64,000 nucleotides of DNA from positions 62,001-126,000 of the forward strand of contig CAVOHC010000011.1 of assembly GCA_963695645.1 (NCBI GenBank), read 5' to 3'. A program made the translations under genes and the position numbers. Under the pieces are notes generated by a model. It did no database searches. It was not told the origin of the DNA and saw only the letters and a program-made list of their open reading frames with translations. Positions 24,959 through 34,506 of the stretch are shown here, in pieces. Within the stretch, counting starts at the first letter, position 1. Each line of letters begins with the position of its first letter. Origin of the DNA: DATBGO01 sp963695645 (lineage in GTDB: Bacteria > Actinomycetota > Actinomycetes > Streptosporangiales > Streptosporangiaceae).

Positions 24959-26056
24959 TTAAATGCCTATGGTCTCCAGCGCCGAATTGAACGCCGTCTG
25001 GAATCCGGCCAGCGTCCTGGTCGGCCCGGGCTGGGCCGGCTTGACCCGTTCCAGGGCGGCCAGCGCGCTGCGGACCACGTCGGCGGTGCGCGGCGAGGTC
25101 ACGGCGGCATCGCCGAGCTCGAGCTCGTGCTGGAGGTTGTCCCGGCCGTGGCCGGGGACCACGTCGAGCAGCAGCAGCGACCGCCCGACGGTCCTGGCTT
25201 CCGTGCAGGTGTCGCCCGAGCTGGTGATGACCAGGTCGCAGGCGGCCATCAGACCGGGAATCTCCGGCGTGTACCCGAACGCGCGGACCCGGGGCTGGCG
25301 GGTCGCGGCGGCCCGGAGCCTGCGCTCCAGCCTGGCGTTGCGCCCGGCCACCGCCAGCACGTGCACGCCGGCGTTGCCCAGGGCCTCAGCGGCCGCGGCC
25401 ACCGGGCCGAGTCCCCAGGCGCCCGACATCAGCAGCACGCAGCGTTCCGCAGCGGGGATGCCCAGCCTCGCCCGTACCTGGTCCTGGGCGGGCGGCTGGT
25501 AGAAGGCAGGGCGGACCGCCGCGGGGATGACCAGGACGCGGGATTCGGGCTGGAAACGCTGCACCGCGGGCACCGCGACACTCGAGCTGACCAGGTAGAG
25601 GTCGACATTGGGGTGCACCCAGAGCCGGTGCGGGGTCACGTCGGTGCAGAACACCACGTGGTTCATGGCCGGATACGCATCGGCGAGCCTGCTGACCGCC
25701 GAGGCGCCGGTCGCGAACACCGAGATGACCAGGTCCGGCGTGTCCTGATCGAGGTACTCGCGCAGCCGGGGCACGACCCGGCGCCGGGCAGCGGCGTCAG
25801 CGAGCCGCGCCAGCCGGCTTCCGGTGCGCAGCGCGGCGAAATGGAACGCGTCATACAGGCCGGGCACGGCCAGCATCGCGCGGAACACCGCCTCACCCGC
25901 CGATCCCCCGCCGCGGCCGAGCAGCCGCATCGCATCAAGGGTGCGCGTCGACCAGCCGTTCGCCTCCAGCGAGGCCGCGCACGCTTCCGCGAGCTGGTCG
26001 TGTCCCATGCCGATCGACCCGGACACCAGCAGCGCTTTCCTTGCCACCGTCGTCAC
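24959..26056 (-). CDS. GT28/MGDG-synthase-like glycosyltransferase
   Basis: 365 residues with a GT-B fold. The N-terminal Gly-rich motif is SGSIGMGHDQLAEA (residues 12-25), as in MurG/monogalactosyldiacylglycerol synthase-like enzymes that use nucleotide sugars on lipid acceptors. The C-terminal nucleotide-sugar region is VITSSGDTCTEARTVGRSLL, followed by GHGRDNLQHELELGDAAV. It probably acts on the cytoplasmic face. It is the last of three minus-strand genes with a DegT aminotransferase and a sugar epimerase, so it may transfer the amino or deoxy sugar that they make. The acceptor is unknown. Confidence 0.8.
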   Translation of the reverse strand: MTTVARKALLVSGSIGMGHDQLAEACAASLEANGWSTRTLDAMRLLGRGGGSAGEAVFRAMLAVPGLYDAFHFAALRTGSRLARLADAAARRRVVPRLREYLDQDTPDLVISVFATGASAVSRLADAYPAMNHVVFCTDVTPHRLWVHPNVDLYLVSSSVAVPAVQRFQPESRVLVIPAAVRPAFYQPPAQDQVRARLGIPAAERCVLLMSGAWGLGPVAAAAEALGNAGVHVLAVAGRNARLERRLRAAATRQPRVRAFGYTPEIPGLMAACDLVITSSGDTCTEARTVGRSLLLLDVVPGHGRDNLQHELELGDAAVTSPRTADVVRSALAALERVKPAQPGPTRTLAGFQTAFNSALETIGI

Positions 26057-26084
26057 CGGCTTCCCGCCGTGCCCGCCGCCGTGT

Positions 26085-26999
26085 TCACGGCCGCGGCGTC
26101 AGCTCGCTGAGCCAGCCAAGGTACCTGCGGACGCCCTCCGCGAACGGCGTGACGGGCGACCAGTCCAGCAGTTCCTTGGCCAGCTTGTTGGAGACGGCCA
26201 GGCCGTCGAAGTCCGCCGCGCGGGCCTCGGTGTGCCGGACCGGCACCGGGCGGACCAGGCTGCACACCACGTCGGCGATCTCGCGGACCGAGACCGGGGT
26301 GCCGCCCTCGAGGGCCAGGGTCTGGTTGGCGGCGGCCGGGGCCAGGGCCCGGACGTGCGCGTCGGCGAGGTCCTCGACGTAGACGTAGCTGCGCTGCTGC
26401 TCGCCGGTTCCGGCAATGGTGATCGGGCTGCCCTCCACCGCTGCCCGGACGAACCTGGCGACCACCAGCGCGTCCCGCATCCGCGGCCCGTAGGGAATGC
26501 CGTACCGCAAGATGGTGAACTCCTGCCCGTACATCTCCCGGTAGCTGTGCACCAGCATCTCGGCGGCCAGCTTGGTCGACACGTAGACGTGCCCGGCGCG
26601 GTCCACGCTGACCGGGGCATCCTCGGACCGCTCGCCCTGCCCGGCGGTCGCGCCGTACACCCACACCGTGCTCGCGAGCACGAACCGGCGGCAGCCGGTC
26701 CGGCGCGCCGCGTCGAGCAGCCGCGCGACGCCCTCGACGTTCAGCCGGACCGCAGCCGCGGGCCGGGCCGCTATCTCGTTGACGTCGGCCGCCCCGGCCA
26801 GGTGGAAGACGGCCTCGGTACCGGCCAGCGCGACGTCGAGCGCGGCTGGGTCGAACAGGTCAGCGGCGCGGTAATCGGCTGCCGGGTTGCGCCACCGGTC
26901 CCCGATGTCGATCGCGCGCACCTCATGGCCGGCCCGCAGCAGATGATCAACCACGTGGGAGCCGATGAAACCGCACCCGCCGGTGACGGCTACCCGCAT
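26085..26999 (-). CDS. NAD-dependent sugar nucleotide epimerase/dehydratase
   Basis: 304 residues from the ATG at 26999. Extended SDR family: the NAD site is TGGCGFIGSH near the N-terminus, the catalytic region has Ser/Thr in LASTVWVYGA, and the product region includes GIPYGPRMRDALVVARFV. The usual YxxxK is represented by HVYVSTKLAAEM, where the Tyr-x3-Lys spacing is kept. It would make or modify an NDP-sugar for the glycosyltransferase next door. The start overlaps the aminotransferase stop by ten bases, so they form an operon. Upstream in-frame sequence to 27116 is Arg-rich antisense and is excluded. Confidence 0.87.
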   Translation of the reverse strand: MRVAVTGGCGFIGSHVVDHLLRAGHEVRAIDIGDRWRNPAADYRAADLFDPAALDVALAGTEAVFHLAGAADVNEIAARPAAAVRLNVEGVARLLDAARRTGCRRFVLASTVWVYGATAGQGERSEDAPVSVDRAGHVYVSTKLAAEMLVHSYREMYGQEFTILRYGIPYGPRMRDALVVARFVRAAVEGSPITIAGTGEQQRSYVYVEDLADAHVRALAPAAANQTLALEGGTPVSVREIADVVCSLVRPVPVRHTEARAADFDGLAVSNKLAKELLDWSPVTPFAEGVRRYLGWLSELTPRP

Positions 27000-28135
27000 G
27001 ACGCCGCCCCGGACCCGGTGAGCTCGGCGCCGACCTCGGCTATCGCGGCCAGCACCTCGTCCACCTCCCCGTCGGTCATGTCCGAGTGGACCGGCAGGCA
27101 GACGTGCCGCGCGCACATGTCATCGGCGACCGGCAGCGGCGGGCCCGCGTAAGCGGCGAGCACCGGCTGCCGGTGCAGCGGCAGGTCGTAGACCTCGCCG
27201 GCCAGCCGCACCTCGAACCTGGCGGCCAGCTGCTGCTTGAACCAGCCGCGATCGGCCCCGCGGGGCAGCACCGCGAGGTACTTGTAGATGTTCCCGCGGC
27301 AGCCAGGCGGCTCGGCGACCGGCGCGAGGCTGTCCAGTTCCGCCAGCCCCTTGTCGTAGCGGGCGGCCACCTCGCGCCGTCGCGCGATGAACTCGTCCAT
27401 CCGGCGCAGGTGCACCAGCCCGGTGGCGGCGTTCTGCTCGCTCATCCGCCACGCATAGCCCTCGCGGACATGGTGATTGGCGCCGAACGAGCCCTTGCCC
27501 TGGTCACGGTAGATCCGCGCCTCGGCCGCAAGCTCGTCCGACGCAGTGAGGATCATCCCGCCCTCACCGCTGGTGACTACTTTGGTGGGATAGAACGAGA
27601 ACCCCCCGATGGTGCCGAACGAGCCAGCGAATCTGCCGTCGTAAGAAGAACCGTGCGCGTGCGCAGCGTCCTCCACCAGCGTGATGCCCGCCTCGTCGCA
27701 AATCATGCGCAACTGGTCCACCTGCGGCGTGATCAGCCCGCCGACGTGGACGAGCACCGCCGCGGCGGTAGCCGGGGTGAGCGCCGCCGCCAGGGTAGCC
27801 GGGCTGAGCGCGAAGGTTTCGGCGTCGATGTCGGCGAAGACGGGCCGGGCGCCGGCCCGCAGTACCGCGGCGGCCGTGGCGTAGAAGGTGTTCGCAGGCA
27901 CGATCACATCCCGGCCCGCGACCCCGACCGCGCGCAGCGAGATCTCCAGCGCAGCGGTACCGCTGCCGGTCGCGACGGCGTTGGCCGCGCGGTGCGCGGC
28001 GCCGAAGGCCGCCTCGAACCGCTGCGTGTACGGCCCGAGAGTGAGCGTGCCGCTGCTCAGGATGTCCGTGATGGACGCCGCGATCTCCGCCCGGTCGGCT
28101 GCCGGAAAGACGACGCGCGCTGCTTGCACTCCCAA
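26990..28135 (-). CDS. DegT/DnrJ/EryC1/StrS-family sugar aminotransferase
   Basis: 381 residues, a PLP-dependent enzyme that aminates keto-sugar nucleotides. Visible features are GSGTAALEISLRA, the Asp/His pair in LVEDAAHAHGSSYDG, and the PLP-binding lysine in FSFYPTKVVTSGEGG. The C-terminal EVYDLPLHRQPVL corresponds to the substrate-binding edge. With the epimerase and GT28-like transferase it defines a small amino-sugar pathway. It is transcribed away from the deacetylase gene at 28359, leaving a 220-bp divergent promoter region. Confidence 0.9.
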   Translation of the reverse strand: MGVQAARVVFPAADRAEIAASITDILSSGTLTLGPYTQRFEAAFGAAHRAANAVATGSGTAALEISLRAVGVAGRDVIVPANTFYATAAAVLRAGARPVFADIDAETFALSPATLAAALTPATAAAVLVHVGGLITPQVDQLRMICDEAGITLVEDAAHAHGSSYDGRFAGSFGTIGGFSFYPTKVVTSGEGGMILTASDELAAEARIYRDQGKGSFGANHHVREGYAWRMSEQNAATGLVHLRRMDEFIARRREVAARYDKGLAELDSLAPVAEPPGCRGNIYKYLAVLPRGADRGWFKQQLAARFEVRLAGEVYDLPLHRQPVLAAYAGPPLPVADDMCARHVCLPVHSDMTDGEVDEVLAAIAEVGAELTGSGAASCG

Positions 28136-28358
28136 ACTGGCACCCCTATGTGATAGGACCGGTGTCCTCGGCCATGCTCTTGTCCCCGGCCCGGCCGTCG
28201 CTAGACAGCCGGGCTACCGCGGAGCGGGCCCACCTTCGACATGATTCCAGGGAATGGCGGGCCACGTCTTCCAAATTTGCGCTGGCGGCCCACTGGCACC
28301 CTTGTGACCAGCCGCTACGTAATAACCGGGCGAACAGGCGGGCAATACGTGACGGGCG

Positions 28359-29141
28359 ATGTCAGCAGCACCAGGACGCTTCGCCGGGCGCGGCGCCCCG
28401 GCGCGGCGCGACGCCGGCCCCGGCCCGGCGCGAGCAGGCCTTGGCGCGGCGCTGGCGGCGGCGGGGCTGGCTATCGCGCAGGCAGGGCCGGGCATCACCG
28501 CGCTCCGCCCGGTCAGGCTCGCGCTGTTCCCGCGGCTGTCCGGCGTCGGCACAGCCGATCACGTCGCCCTGACCTTCGACGACGGCCCGGACCCGGCCGC
28601 GACACCGCACTTCATCAAGGTGCTGGCGGACCGGCGGCTGCAGGCCACCTTCTTCATGCTGGGCTCGATGGTGGACCGGTCGGCAACGCTCGCGGCCGAG
28701 GTCGCCGCGGCAGGGCATGAGGTCGGGGTGCACGGCTACGACCACCGGTACCTGCCGCTGCGGGGCCCCGGTGCGACATACGACGACCTGGCCAGGGCCC
28801 GCGACGTGATCGCGGCCGCGACCGGTTCGGCGCCCCGCCTGTTCCGGCCGCCCTACGGGGTGCTGAGCACGGCGGCGCTGATCAGCGCCCGCCGGCTTGG
28901 CCTGGCGCCAGTGCTCTGGACAAGCTGGGGCCGGGAGTGGACGGCCGGAGCCACGGCTGGCTCGGTTCACACCACCCTGGCGGCTGATCTCGCGGGCGGC
29001 GGCACTGTGCTGCTGCACGATTCCGACTGCACCTCGCCCGCCGGTTCGTGGCGGGCGGGCCTCGGCGCGCTGCCGATGCTGCTTGACGACTGCGCGAAGA
29101 ACGAACTGCGGGTGGGCCCGGTGGGCGAGCATTATGCTTAG
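28359..29141 (+). CDS. Polysaccharide deacetylase (NodB homology domain)
   Basis: 260 residues. A hydrophobic N-terminal stretch (GLGAALAAAGLAIAQAG) suggests membrane association. The NodB domain has motif 1 ALTFDDGPDPAATPHF, motif 2 HEVGVHGYDHRYLPL (metal His-x5-His), motif 3 LFRPPYGVLS and a late TVLLHDSD. It would remove N-acetyl groups from a surface sugar, fitting the neighbouring amino-sugar genes. The start is uncertain because several upstream in-frame codons are open. Its end overlaps the next gene on the opposite strand by four bases. Confidence 0.87.
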   Translation: MSAAPGRFAGRGAPARRDAGPGPARAGLGAALAAAGLAIAQAGPGITALRPVRLALFPRLSGVGTADHVALTFDDGPDPAATPHFIKVLADRRLQATFFMLGSMVDRSATLAAEVAAAGHEVGVHGYDHRYLPLRGPGATYDDLARARDVIAAATGSAPRLFRPPYGVLSTAALISARRLGLAPVLWTSWGREWTAGATAGSVHTTLAADLAGGGTVLLHDSDCTSPAGSWRAGLGALPMLLDDCAKNELRVGPVGEHYA

Positions 29142-29596
29142 CGAGCGCGGTCCTTGCGCCCGGCGGCCACCGTGCCTGCCAGCCCAGTGAGGCCGTAGGT
29201 GATAGCACCGTGCCACACCCCGTCGAATGCGCCGCCGATAATCCCGCTGCTGCCGAGCACGACCGCAAGGACGAAGACGACAATCGCCGCTGCCGCTCCC
29301 GGAAGTACCGCGAACCGCCACGGATTGCGGCGCGCCCAGCGCATCGCCTTGCCCGACTTCGAGCGGAGCACGGCGCCGCCCCCGGCAACGGCGAAGAAGG
29401 CGACAGCCCCGGCCGCCAGCGACGGGGTCACGGCGAGGTGGCCGCCGAGGACGTGCAGCATCAGGTCGCCGCCTGCGACAACCGCGCCCGCGGCGCCTGC
29501 CGCGCCCCAGGGGGCGTCCGACATCGCTGCGCTGGAGACAGCTAGCTCATCGCGCCGGGTCAGGCCCGGCTCATCCTTGCGAGGTGGTGCCGACAT
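29138..29596 (-). CDS. Membrane protein of unknown function
   Basis: 152 residues with about four hydrophobic segments: GAAGAAGAVVAGGDLML, LAAGAVAFFAVAGGGAVL, FAVLPGAAAAIVVFVLAVVLG and a C-terminal GAITYGLTGLAGTVAAG. A charged N-terminus contains RKDEPGLTRRDEL. No family is recognised. It converges with the deacetylase gene, so a functional link is not implied. Ribosome binding site AGGGAGAGA lies upstream. Confidence 0.6.
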   Translation of the reverse strand: MSAPPRKDEPGLTRRDELAVSSAAMSDAPWGAAGAAGAVVAGGDLMLHVLGGHLAVTPSLAAGAVAFFAVAGGGAVLRSKSGKAMRWARRNPWRFAVLPGAAAAIVVFVLAVVLGSSGIIGGAFDGVWHGAITYGLTGLAGTVAAGRKDRAR

Positions 29597-29880
29597 GTCT
29601 TCTCTCTCCCTGGGATTGCTAACGAGCGCACACTCAAGATATATCGCTTCTGTGCCGGAAGCTACTCTGGCTTATAACGGTTATGCCCGTGACGCCGCTC
29701 ACGGCAGCAGATCCACACCGGGCGTTCAGGAAACTTCCAGGTCCGTCGGGCTAACTGGGGATTGCAGGGGCCCGGCTGGTGGCGCCGCAGGTCAGCCGGC
29801 CGGAAGTGGGCAGCAGCAGAAGGCGGATGTGGGCAGCAGGAGAAGGTAAGTACGCTGGCTCCGGGGCAGAGGGGATTCAG

Positions 29881-31916
29881 ATGCAGGAAGATCAGAGCGG
29901 CGGCGAGAACCAGCGGCCCGAATATATCGGTCCCTGGTCGCCGACTGATTCGCCGGCCGCCCGGCAGCCGGCGGAGCCAGCAGGCCGGGATGCAATGGCG
30001 GGGAGCTCGGACTCAGCGGTGCCCAGCGGGGACGCGGCCAGCGGGGACACCGCAGCCGGGACAGCCAGCGGGGACACCGCAGCCGGGCCGTCCAGCGGGC
30101 GAAGTCAGCCTGGTCAGACAACGCCGCTGGACATGCCGGCCGGCGGATTCACTCAGCCCCCGTCCTACGGCCAGGGATCTGCTGGCCATCCCGGTGAATA
30201 CGGCCAGCCGCAGGGCGGCGGCTACGGCCAGCCCCAGGCCGGCGGCGGCTACGGCCAGCCCCAGGCCGGCGGCGGCTACGGCCAGCCCCAGGCCGCGGCG
30301 GCTACGGCCAGCCCCAGGCCGGCGGCGGCTACGGCCAGCCCCAGGCCGGCGGCGGCTACGGCCAGCCGCAGCCGGACGCCGGGTACGGCCAGCAGCAGGG
30401 CGGCGGGGGCTACGGCCAGCCCCAGGCCGGTGGACACGGCCAGCCCCAGCCGGGCTATGGCCAGCCGCAGCCGGGCGGCGGATACGGACAGCCGCACGAA
30501 GGCGGATACCCGCAGGAGGGCCGCTACGGCCAGGGGCCCTACGGTCCGGCCGGCGGGTACGGTCCGCCCGGCGGCGGGTACGGTCCGCCGGCCGACTACA
30601 TCCAGCAGGGGCCGCCCGAGGGACGGCGCCGGTTCCGTGGCCTCGTCACCTACGTGGCGGTCGCCGCGCTGGCCGCGGGCGTCGGCGCGGGCACGGTGCT
30701 CGCCCTCAACGACAACAACTCCCCCGCTGCCCAGCAGTCCAGCGGTTCGGGCCTTGGCGGCCTGGGCTTGGGCAACGGATCGGGCACGGGCAACGGCGCG
30801 GGCCTGGGCAACGGACCGGGCTTCGGCAACGGGACAGGCAACGCGTCAGGCACCGCGGTCAGCAACGCGACGCTGCGGTCCGTCAAGGCCGCTATCCAGC
30901 CCGGCCTGGTCGACATCACGAGCAATCTGCGGTACGAGAACGGAACGGCCGCCGCCACCGGCATGGTAGTCAGCAGCAACGGCATCGTGCTGACCAACAA
31001 CCACGTCATTGACGACAGCACCGGGCTGACCGCCACGGTGGTCGACACCGGGAAGCGCTACTCCGCCACGGTGCTCGGCTACGACAAGGCCGACGATGTG
31101 GCCGTTATCCAGCTGGGGGGCGCGTCAGGCCTGAAGACCGTGCCGCTCGGCGACTCAGGCACGGTCAAGCTCGGCGACCAGGTCGTGGCCATCGGCAACG
31201 CCGACGGGACAGGCGGCGCAGCGGTTGTCGGCGGCACGATCACCGCGCTCAACCAGACGATCAGCGCTAGCGATCAGGGCAGCTCCACCGGCAGCGAGAC
31301 ACTGCACGGCATGCTGCAGACCAACGCCGACATCATCCCCGGCGACTCCGGTGGCCCGCTCGCCAGCACCGGAGGCAAGGTGATCGGGATGGACACCGCA
31401 GCCGCCTCAGGCAGCTTCGGCGGCAACGAGCCCAACATCGGTTTCGCCATCCCGATCAACCGGGCGCTGTCGATCGAGAAGCAGATCGTCGCGGGCCACG
31501 GCAGCTCAAGCGTTCAGATCGGCCTGACCGGGTTCATCGGCGTGCTGGTGTGGCCGACAACCCAGTCAAGCCCGAGCGCCCAGCAGCAGCTGCAATCCGA
31601 GGCGGGCGGCGCAATCGGCGGCGGCCGGGGCTGCCTGAGCAGTGACGTCAATGCCCCGGTCCCGCAGACCGTCGCGCCGGTCGGCAAGGGCGCGCTGGTG
31701 GACGGCGTGCTGTGCGGCACGCCGGCCGTCAAGTCAGGGCTGGCTGGCGGTGACGTGATCACCGCGGTCAACGGGCAGGCGATCACCTCCCCGACCTCGC
31801 TGACCAGCGTGATGCAGCAATACCGGCCAGGCACCAAGGTCTCGATCAGCTGGGTCGATACCTCAGGCGGCCGGCACACAAGCAGCGTGGAGCTCCTCCA
31901 GGCGCCGCCGCGCTGA
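29881..31916 (+). CDS. HtrA-like (S1C) serine protease with Gly/Gln/Tyr-rich N-terminus, frame broken in a 27-bp repeat
   Basis: Starts at ATG 29881 behind AGAGGGG. The N-terminal 240 residues are low complexity, ending in tandem GYGQPQAGG nonapeptides. A transmembrane helix follows (VTYVAVAALAAGVGAGTVLAL), then a trypsin-like domain with His in LTNNHVID, Asp in DKADDVAVIQL and Ser in GDSGGPL. A C-terminal PDZ domain contains KSGLAGGDVITAVNGQAI. The frame from 29881 is lost at a 26-nt repeat unit (30274-30299). The protease itself is open from an in-frame GTG at 30654 to 31916 (420 residues). Adding one base gives about 678 residues. It is an envelope quality-control protease tethered to the membrane; the N-terminal domain would be cytoplasmic. 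Confidence 0.85.
30220..30380. repeat. 27-bp tandem repeat (Gly-Tyr-Gly-Gln-Pro-Gln), one unit 26 bp
   Basis: Units start at 30220, 30247, 30274, 30300, 30327 and 30354 and encode GYGQPQAGG. The unit at 30274-30299 reads GCCGCGGC where the others read GCCGGCGGC, so it is one G short. Degenerate units continue to about 30,540. The missing base explains the frame break of the protease gene. Confidence 0.9.
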
Positions 31917-32044
31917 CCTGCCGCCACCCGGCCCGTCCGGTCCACTGGCCCGCCCGGTCCCTGGCCCGCCCTGTCGCCCAGCCCGCCCGGTCCCCGGCCC
32001 GGCCGGCCCGACCCATCGGCCCGGGGGCCGCCCTCGGCCCGGTC

Positions 32045-32131
32045 GGCCTGCTGCCCCCGGCCCGGCCGGCCTGCTGCCCCCGGCCCCGGCCGGCCTGCTG
32101 CCCCCGGCCCGGCCGGCCTGCTGCCCTCAGG
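32045..32131. repeat. 23-24-bp tandem repeat between convergent genes
   Basis: Three full copies and one partial copy of a GGCCTGCTGCCCCCGGCC-type unit begin at 32045, 32068, 32092 and 32115. The last runs into the 3' end of dapE. The preceding 120 bp is a looser array of GGCCCGCCCGGTCC-like elements. It lies between convergent genes and could act as a structured transcription end, but no T-run is visible. Confidence 0.75.
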
Positions 32132-33185
32132 CGGTCAGCCAGCGGCGCGTCCTGGCCTCGCATTCGGCGATGGCGGCGATCTCAATGTGCTCGTCCCTGG
32201 TGTGCGCGAGCTGCGGGTCACCGGGGCCGAAGTTGACGGCCGGGATGCCCAGCGCCTCGAACCGGGCCACATCGGTCCAGCCCAGCTTGGCCCTCGGCGT
32301 CCCGCCGACCGCGGCGACGAAGGACGCGGCAGCAGGCTCGGTCAGCCCGGGCCGCGCGCCGCCGACGGCATCGGTGACGCGGACATCCCAGCCCGAGAAC
32401 ATGTCCCGTATATACGCCTGCGCGTCGGCAGCCGAGCGGTCCGGCGCGAACCTGAAGTTGACGGTCACTACGCACTCGTCGGGAATCACGTTCATGGCGA
32501 CCCCGCCGCTGATCGCGACCGCGTTCAGGCCCTCGTGGTAGGCCAGGCCATCGATCTGCGGCTGGCATGCCTGGTAGCCGCGCAGCACGTCGAGGATGCC
32601 GGCCGCCTCGTGGATCGCGTTGCGGCCGCGCCAGGAGCGGGCGCTGTGCGCGCGCTTGCCGCTGGCCCGGATCTCGGCATGCAGGGTGCCCTGGCAGCCG
32701 CCCTCGACGACATCCCCGGTCGGCTCCATCAGCACCGCGAAGTCACCGGCCAGCAGGTCAGGCCGGCGGCGGCTCAGCCGGAGCAGCCCGTTGCGCTCCG
32801 TCTCGACCTCCTCGCAGTCGTAGAACACGTAGGTCACGTCCCTGGCCGGCTCGGGCACCGTGGCCGCCAGCCTCAGCTGGACGGCGACCCCGGCCTTCAT
32901 GTCGGTGGTACCGCAGCCGTACAGCACGCCCTGCTCGGCGCGGGACGGGAGGTTCCCGGCGACCGGCACGGTGTCGATATGCCCGGCGAGGATCACCCGC
33001 TCTGCGAGGCCGAGGCTGGTCCGCGCGACGACCGCATGGCCGTCCCGGTCCACGGTCAGATGGGGCAGGGCGCGCAGCGCGGCCTCGATCGCGTCGGCGA
33101 TCGGGCCCTCCGCGCCACTGACCGACTCGAGGTCTACCAGCCGCGCCGTTACCTCAGCCGCATCCGCGAAAAGATCAAGCTGCAC
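32127..33185 (-). CDS. dapE: Succinyl-diaminopimelate desuccinylase
   Basis: 352 residues of the M20 metallopeptidase family. It hydrolyses N-succinyl-LL-diaminopimelate in lysine and peptidoglycan precursor synthesis. Metal-binding and catalytic motifs are LAGHIDTVP, CGTTDMKAG, YDCEEVE, a late metal His in DPQLAHTRDEHIE, and the lid-domain start GCQGTLHAEIRASGKRAHSA. Length and motif order match the actinobacterial DapE group. No other dap gene is adjacent. Its 3' end abuts the tandem repeat array, and it is divergent from arcA. Confidence 0.92.
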   Translation of the reverse strand: MQLDLFADAAEVTARLVDLESVSGAEGPIADAIEAALRALPHLTVDRDGHAVVARTSLGLAERVILAGHIDTVPVAGNLPSRAEQGVLYGCGTTDMKAGVAVQLRLAATVPEPARDVTYVFYDCEEVETERNGLLRLSRRRPDLLAGDFAVLMEPTGDVVEGGCQGTLHAEIRASGKRAHSARSWRGRNAIHEAAGILDVLRGYQACQPQIDGLAYHEGLNAVAISGGVAMNVIPDECVVTVNFRFAPDRSAADAQAYIRDMFSGWDVRVTDAVGGARPGLTEPAAASFVAAVGGTPRAKLGWTDVARFEALGIPAVNFGPGDPQLAHTRDEHIEIAAIAECEARTRRWLTA

Positions 33186-33282
33186 AGCGGCAGCCTACCC
33201 CGGCATGAAATAACTGACCTTAAGCATCTCCCCAAGGCCACTAGCAGCGACCGCAGCCCGCACCGGCCCGGACAGGAGCGCC

Positions 33283-34500
33283 ATGTTCCACGTTGACTCA
33301 GAGGTCGGCCGCCTGCGCCAGGTCATCCTGCACCGGCCCGGCCTCGAGCTGAAGCGGCTCACCCCGGACAACGCCGCCGACCTGCTCTTCGACGATGTGC
33401 TCTGGGTGACCGAGGCCCAGGCCGAGCACGACGCGTTTGCGCAGACGCTGCGCTCGCACGGCGTGGTGGTGCATTACTACGGCGAGCTGCTGGCCCAGAC
33501 CATGGAGATCCCGGAGGCACGGGACTACGTGCTCGAACGGGTCTTCGACCCGCGGCTGCACGGCCCGCTGGCGACCGACGCGCTTCGCACCGCCTTCGGC
33601 GCCCTTGACGCGGTGCCCCTGGCGCAGCTCCTCATCGGCGGGATCACCAAGCGCGAGTTCCTTGAGCTCGCTCCCGAGCCGAGGAGCATCGCCTTTCACG
33701 CGCTGATGCCGGACAGCTTCGTGCTCGCGCCGCTGCCGAACCTGCTCTACCAGCGGGATACCTCCTGCTGGATCTACGACGGCGTCTCGATCAACGTGAT
33801 GCGCCACCTGGCCAGGATCAGGGAGACCATCAGCGACGAGGCGATGTACCGGTGGCATCCGATGTTTGCCGCGGGCGGGTTCCAGGTCTGGTATCACGGC
33901 GCGGATAGCGCCCCGGCCACGATCGAGGGCGGGGATGTGCTGGTGCTGGGCGACGGCGCGGTCCTTGTCGGGATGAGCGAGCGCACCCAGCCGCAGGCGG
34001 TCGAGGTCCTCGCGAGCCGGCTGTTCGCATCCGGTGCGGCGCAGCGCCTGGTGGCGGTCAACATGCCGAAGACGCGGGCGTTCATGCACCTGGATACGGT
34101 CCTGACCATGGCGGACTACGGGGTGTTCGTGAAATACGCCGGAATGGGGATGCTGCCGTCCTACACGGTCGAGCCGGGCGACGAGCCGAAGGAGCTCAAG
34201 GTCACCGATCATCCGCCGGAGCAGATGCACGCCGCGATCGCCGCCGCGACCGGCCGCGGCGAGATCAGGGTGCTGACGGCGACCCAGGACGTGCATTCCG
34301 CGCAGCGAGAGCAATGGGATGACGGCTGCAACGTGCTGGCCGTCGCGCCCGGGGTCGTGGTGGCCTACGAGCGGAACGTCACCACCAACAGCTATCTCAG
34401 GAGCAACGGGATCGAGGTCATCACCGTCCGGGGCAGTGAGCTTGGCCGCGGCAGGGGCGGCCCGCGGTGCATGACCTGCCCGATCGTGCGAGACGCGTAA
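33283..34500 (+). CDS. arcA: Arginine deiminase
   Basis: 405 residues, guanidino-group-modifying superfamily. It converts arginine to citrulline and ammonia. Visible are the N-terminal RLRQVILHRPGLELKRLTP, the Asp/Glu region IEGGDVLVLGDGAVLVGMSE, the His motif FMHLDTVLTM and the catalytic Cys near residue 399 in GPRCMTCPI. No carbamate kinase or ornithine carbamoyltransferase gene is adjacent, so it is not part of a full ADI operon here. ATG 33283 is preceded by GGACAGGAGCGCC. A LysR-type gene follows in the opposite orientation. Confidence 0.94.
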   Translation: MFHVDSEVGRLRQVILHRPGLELKRLTPDNAADLLFDDVLWVTEAQAEHDAFAQTLRSHGVVVHYYGELLAQTMEIPEARDYVLERVFDPRLHGPLATDALRTAFGALDAVPLAQLLIGGITKREFLELAPEPRSIAFHALMPDSFVLAPLPNLLYQRDTSCWIYDGVSINVMRHLARIRETISDEAMYRWHPMFAAGGFQVWYHGADSAPATIEGGDVLVLGDGAVLVGMSERTQPQAVEVLASRLFASGAAQRLVAVNMPKTRAFMHLDTVLTMADYGVFVKYAGMGMLPSYTVEPGDEPKELKVTDHPPEQMHAAIAAATGRGEIRVLTATQDVHSAQREQWDDGCNVLAVAPGVVVAYERNVTTNSYLRSNGIEVITVRGSELGRGRGGPRCMTCPIVRDA

Positions 34501-34506
34501 TCCGCG

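Noticed and set aside
30220..30540. CRISPR array from regularly spaced repeats
   Set aside because: Units are contiguous coding repeats without spacers. The same applies to the arrays at 3600, 5551, 35734 and 37551.
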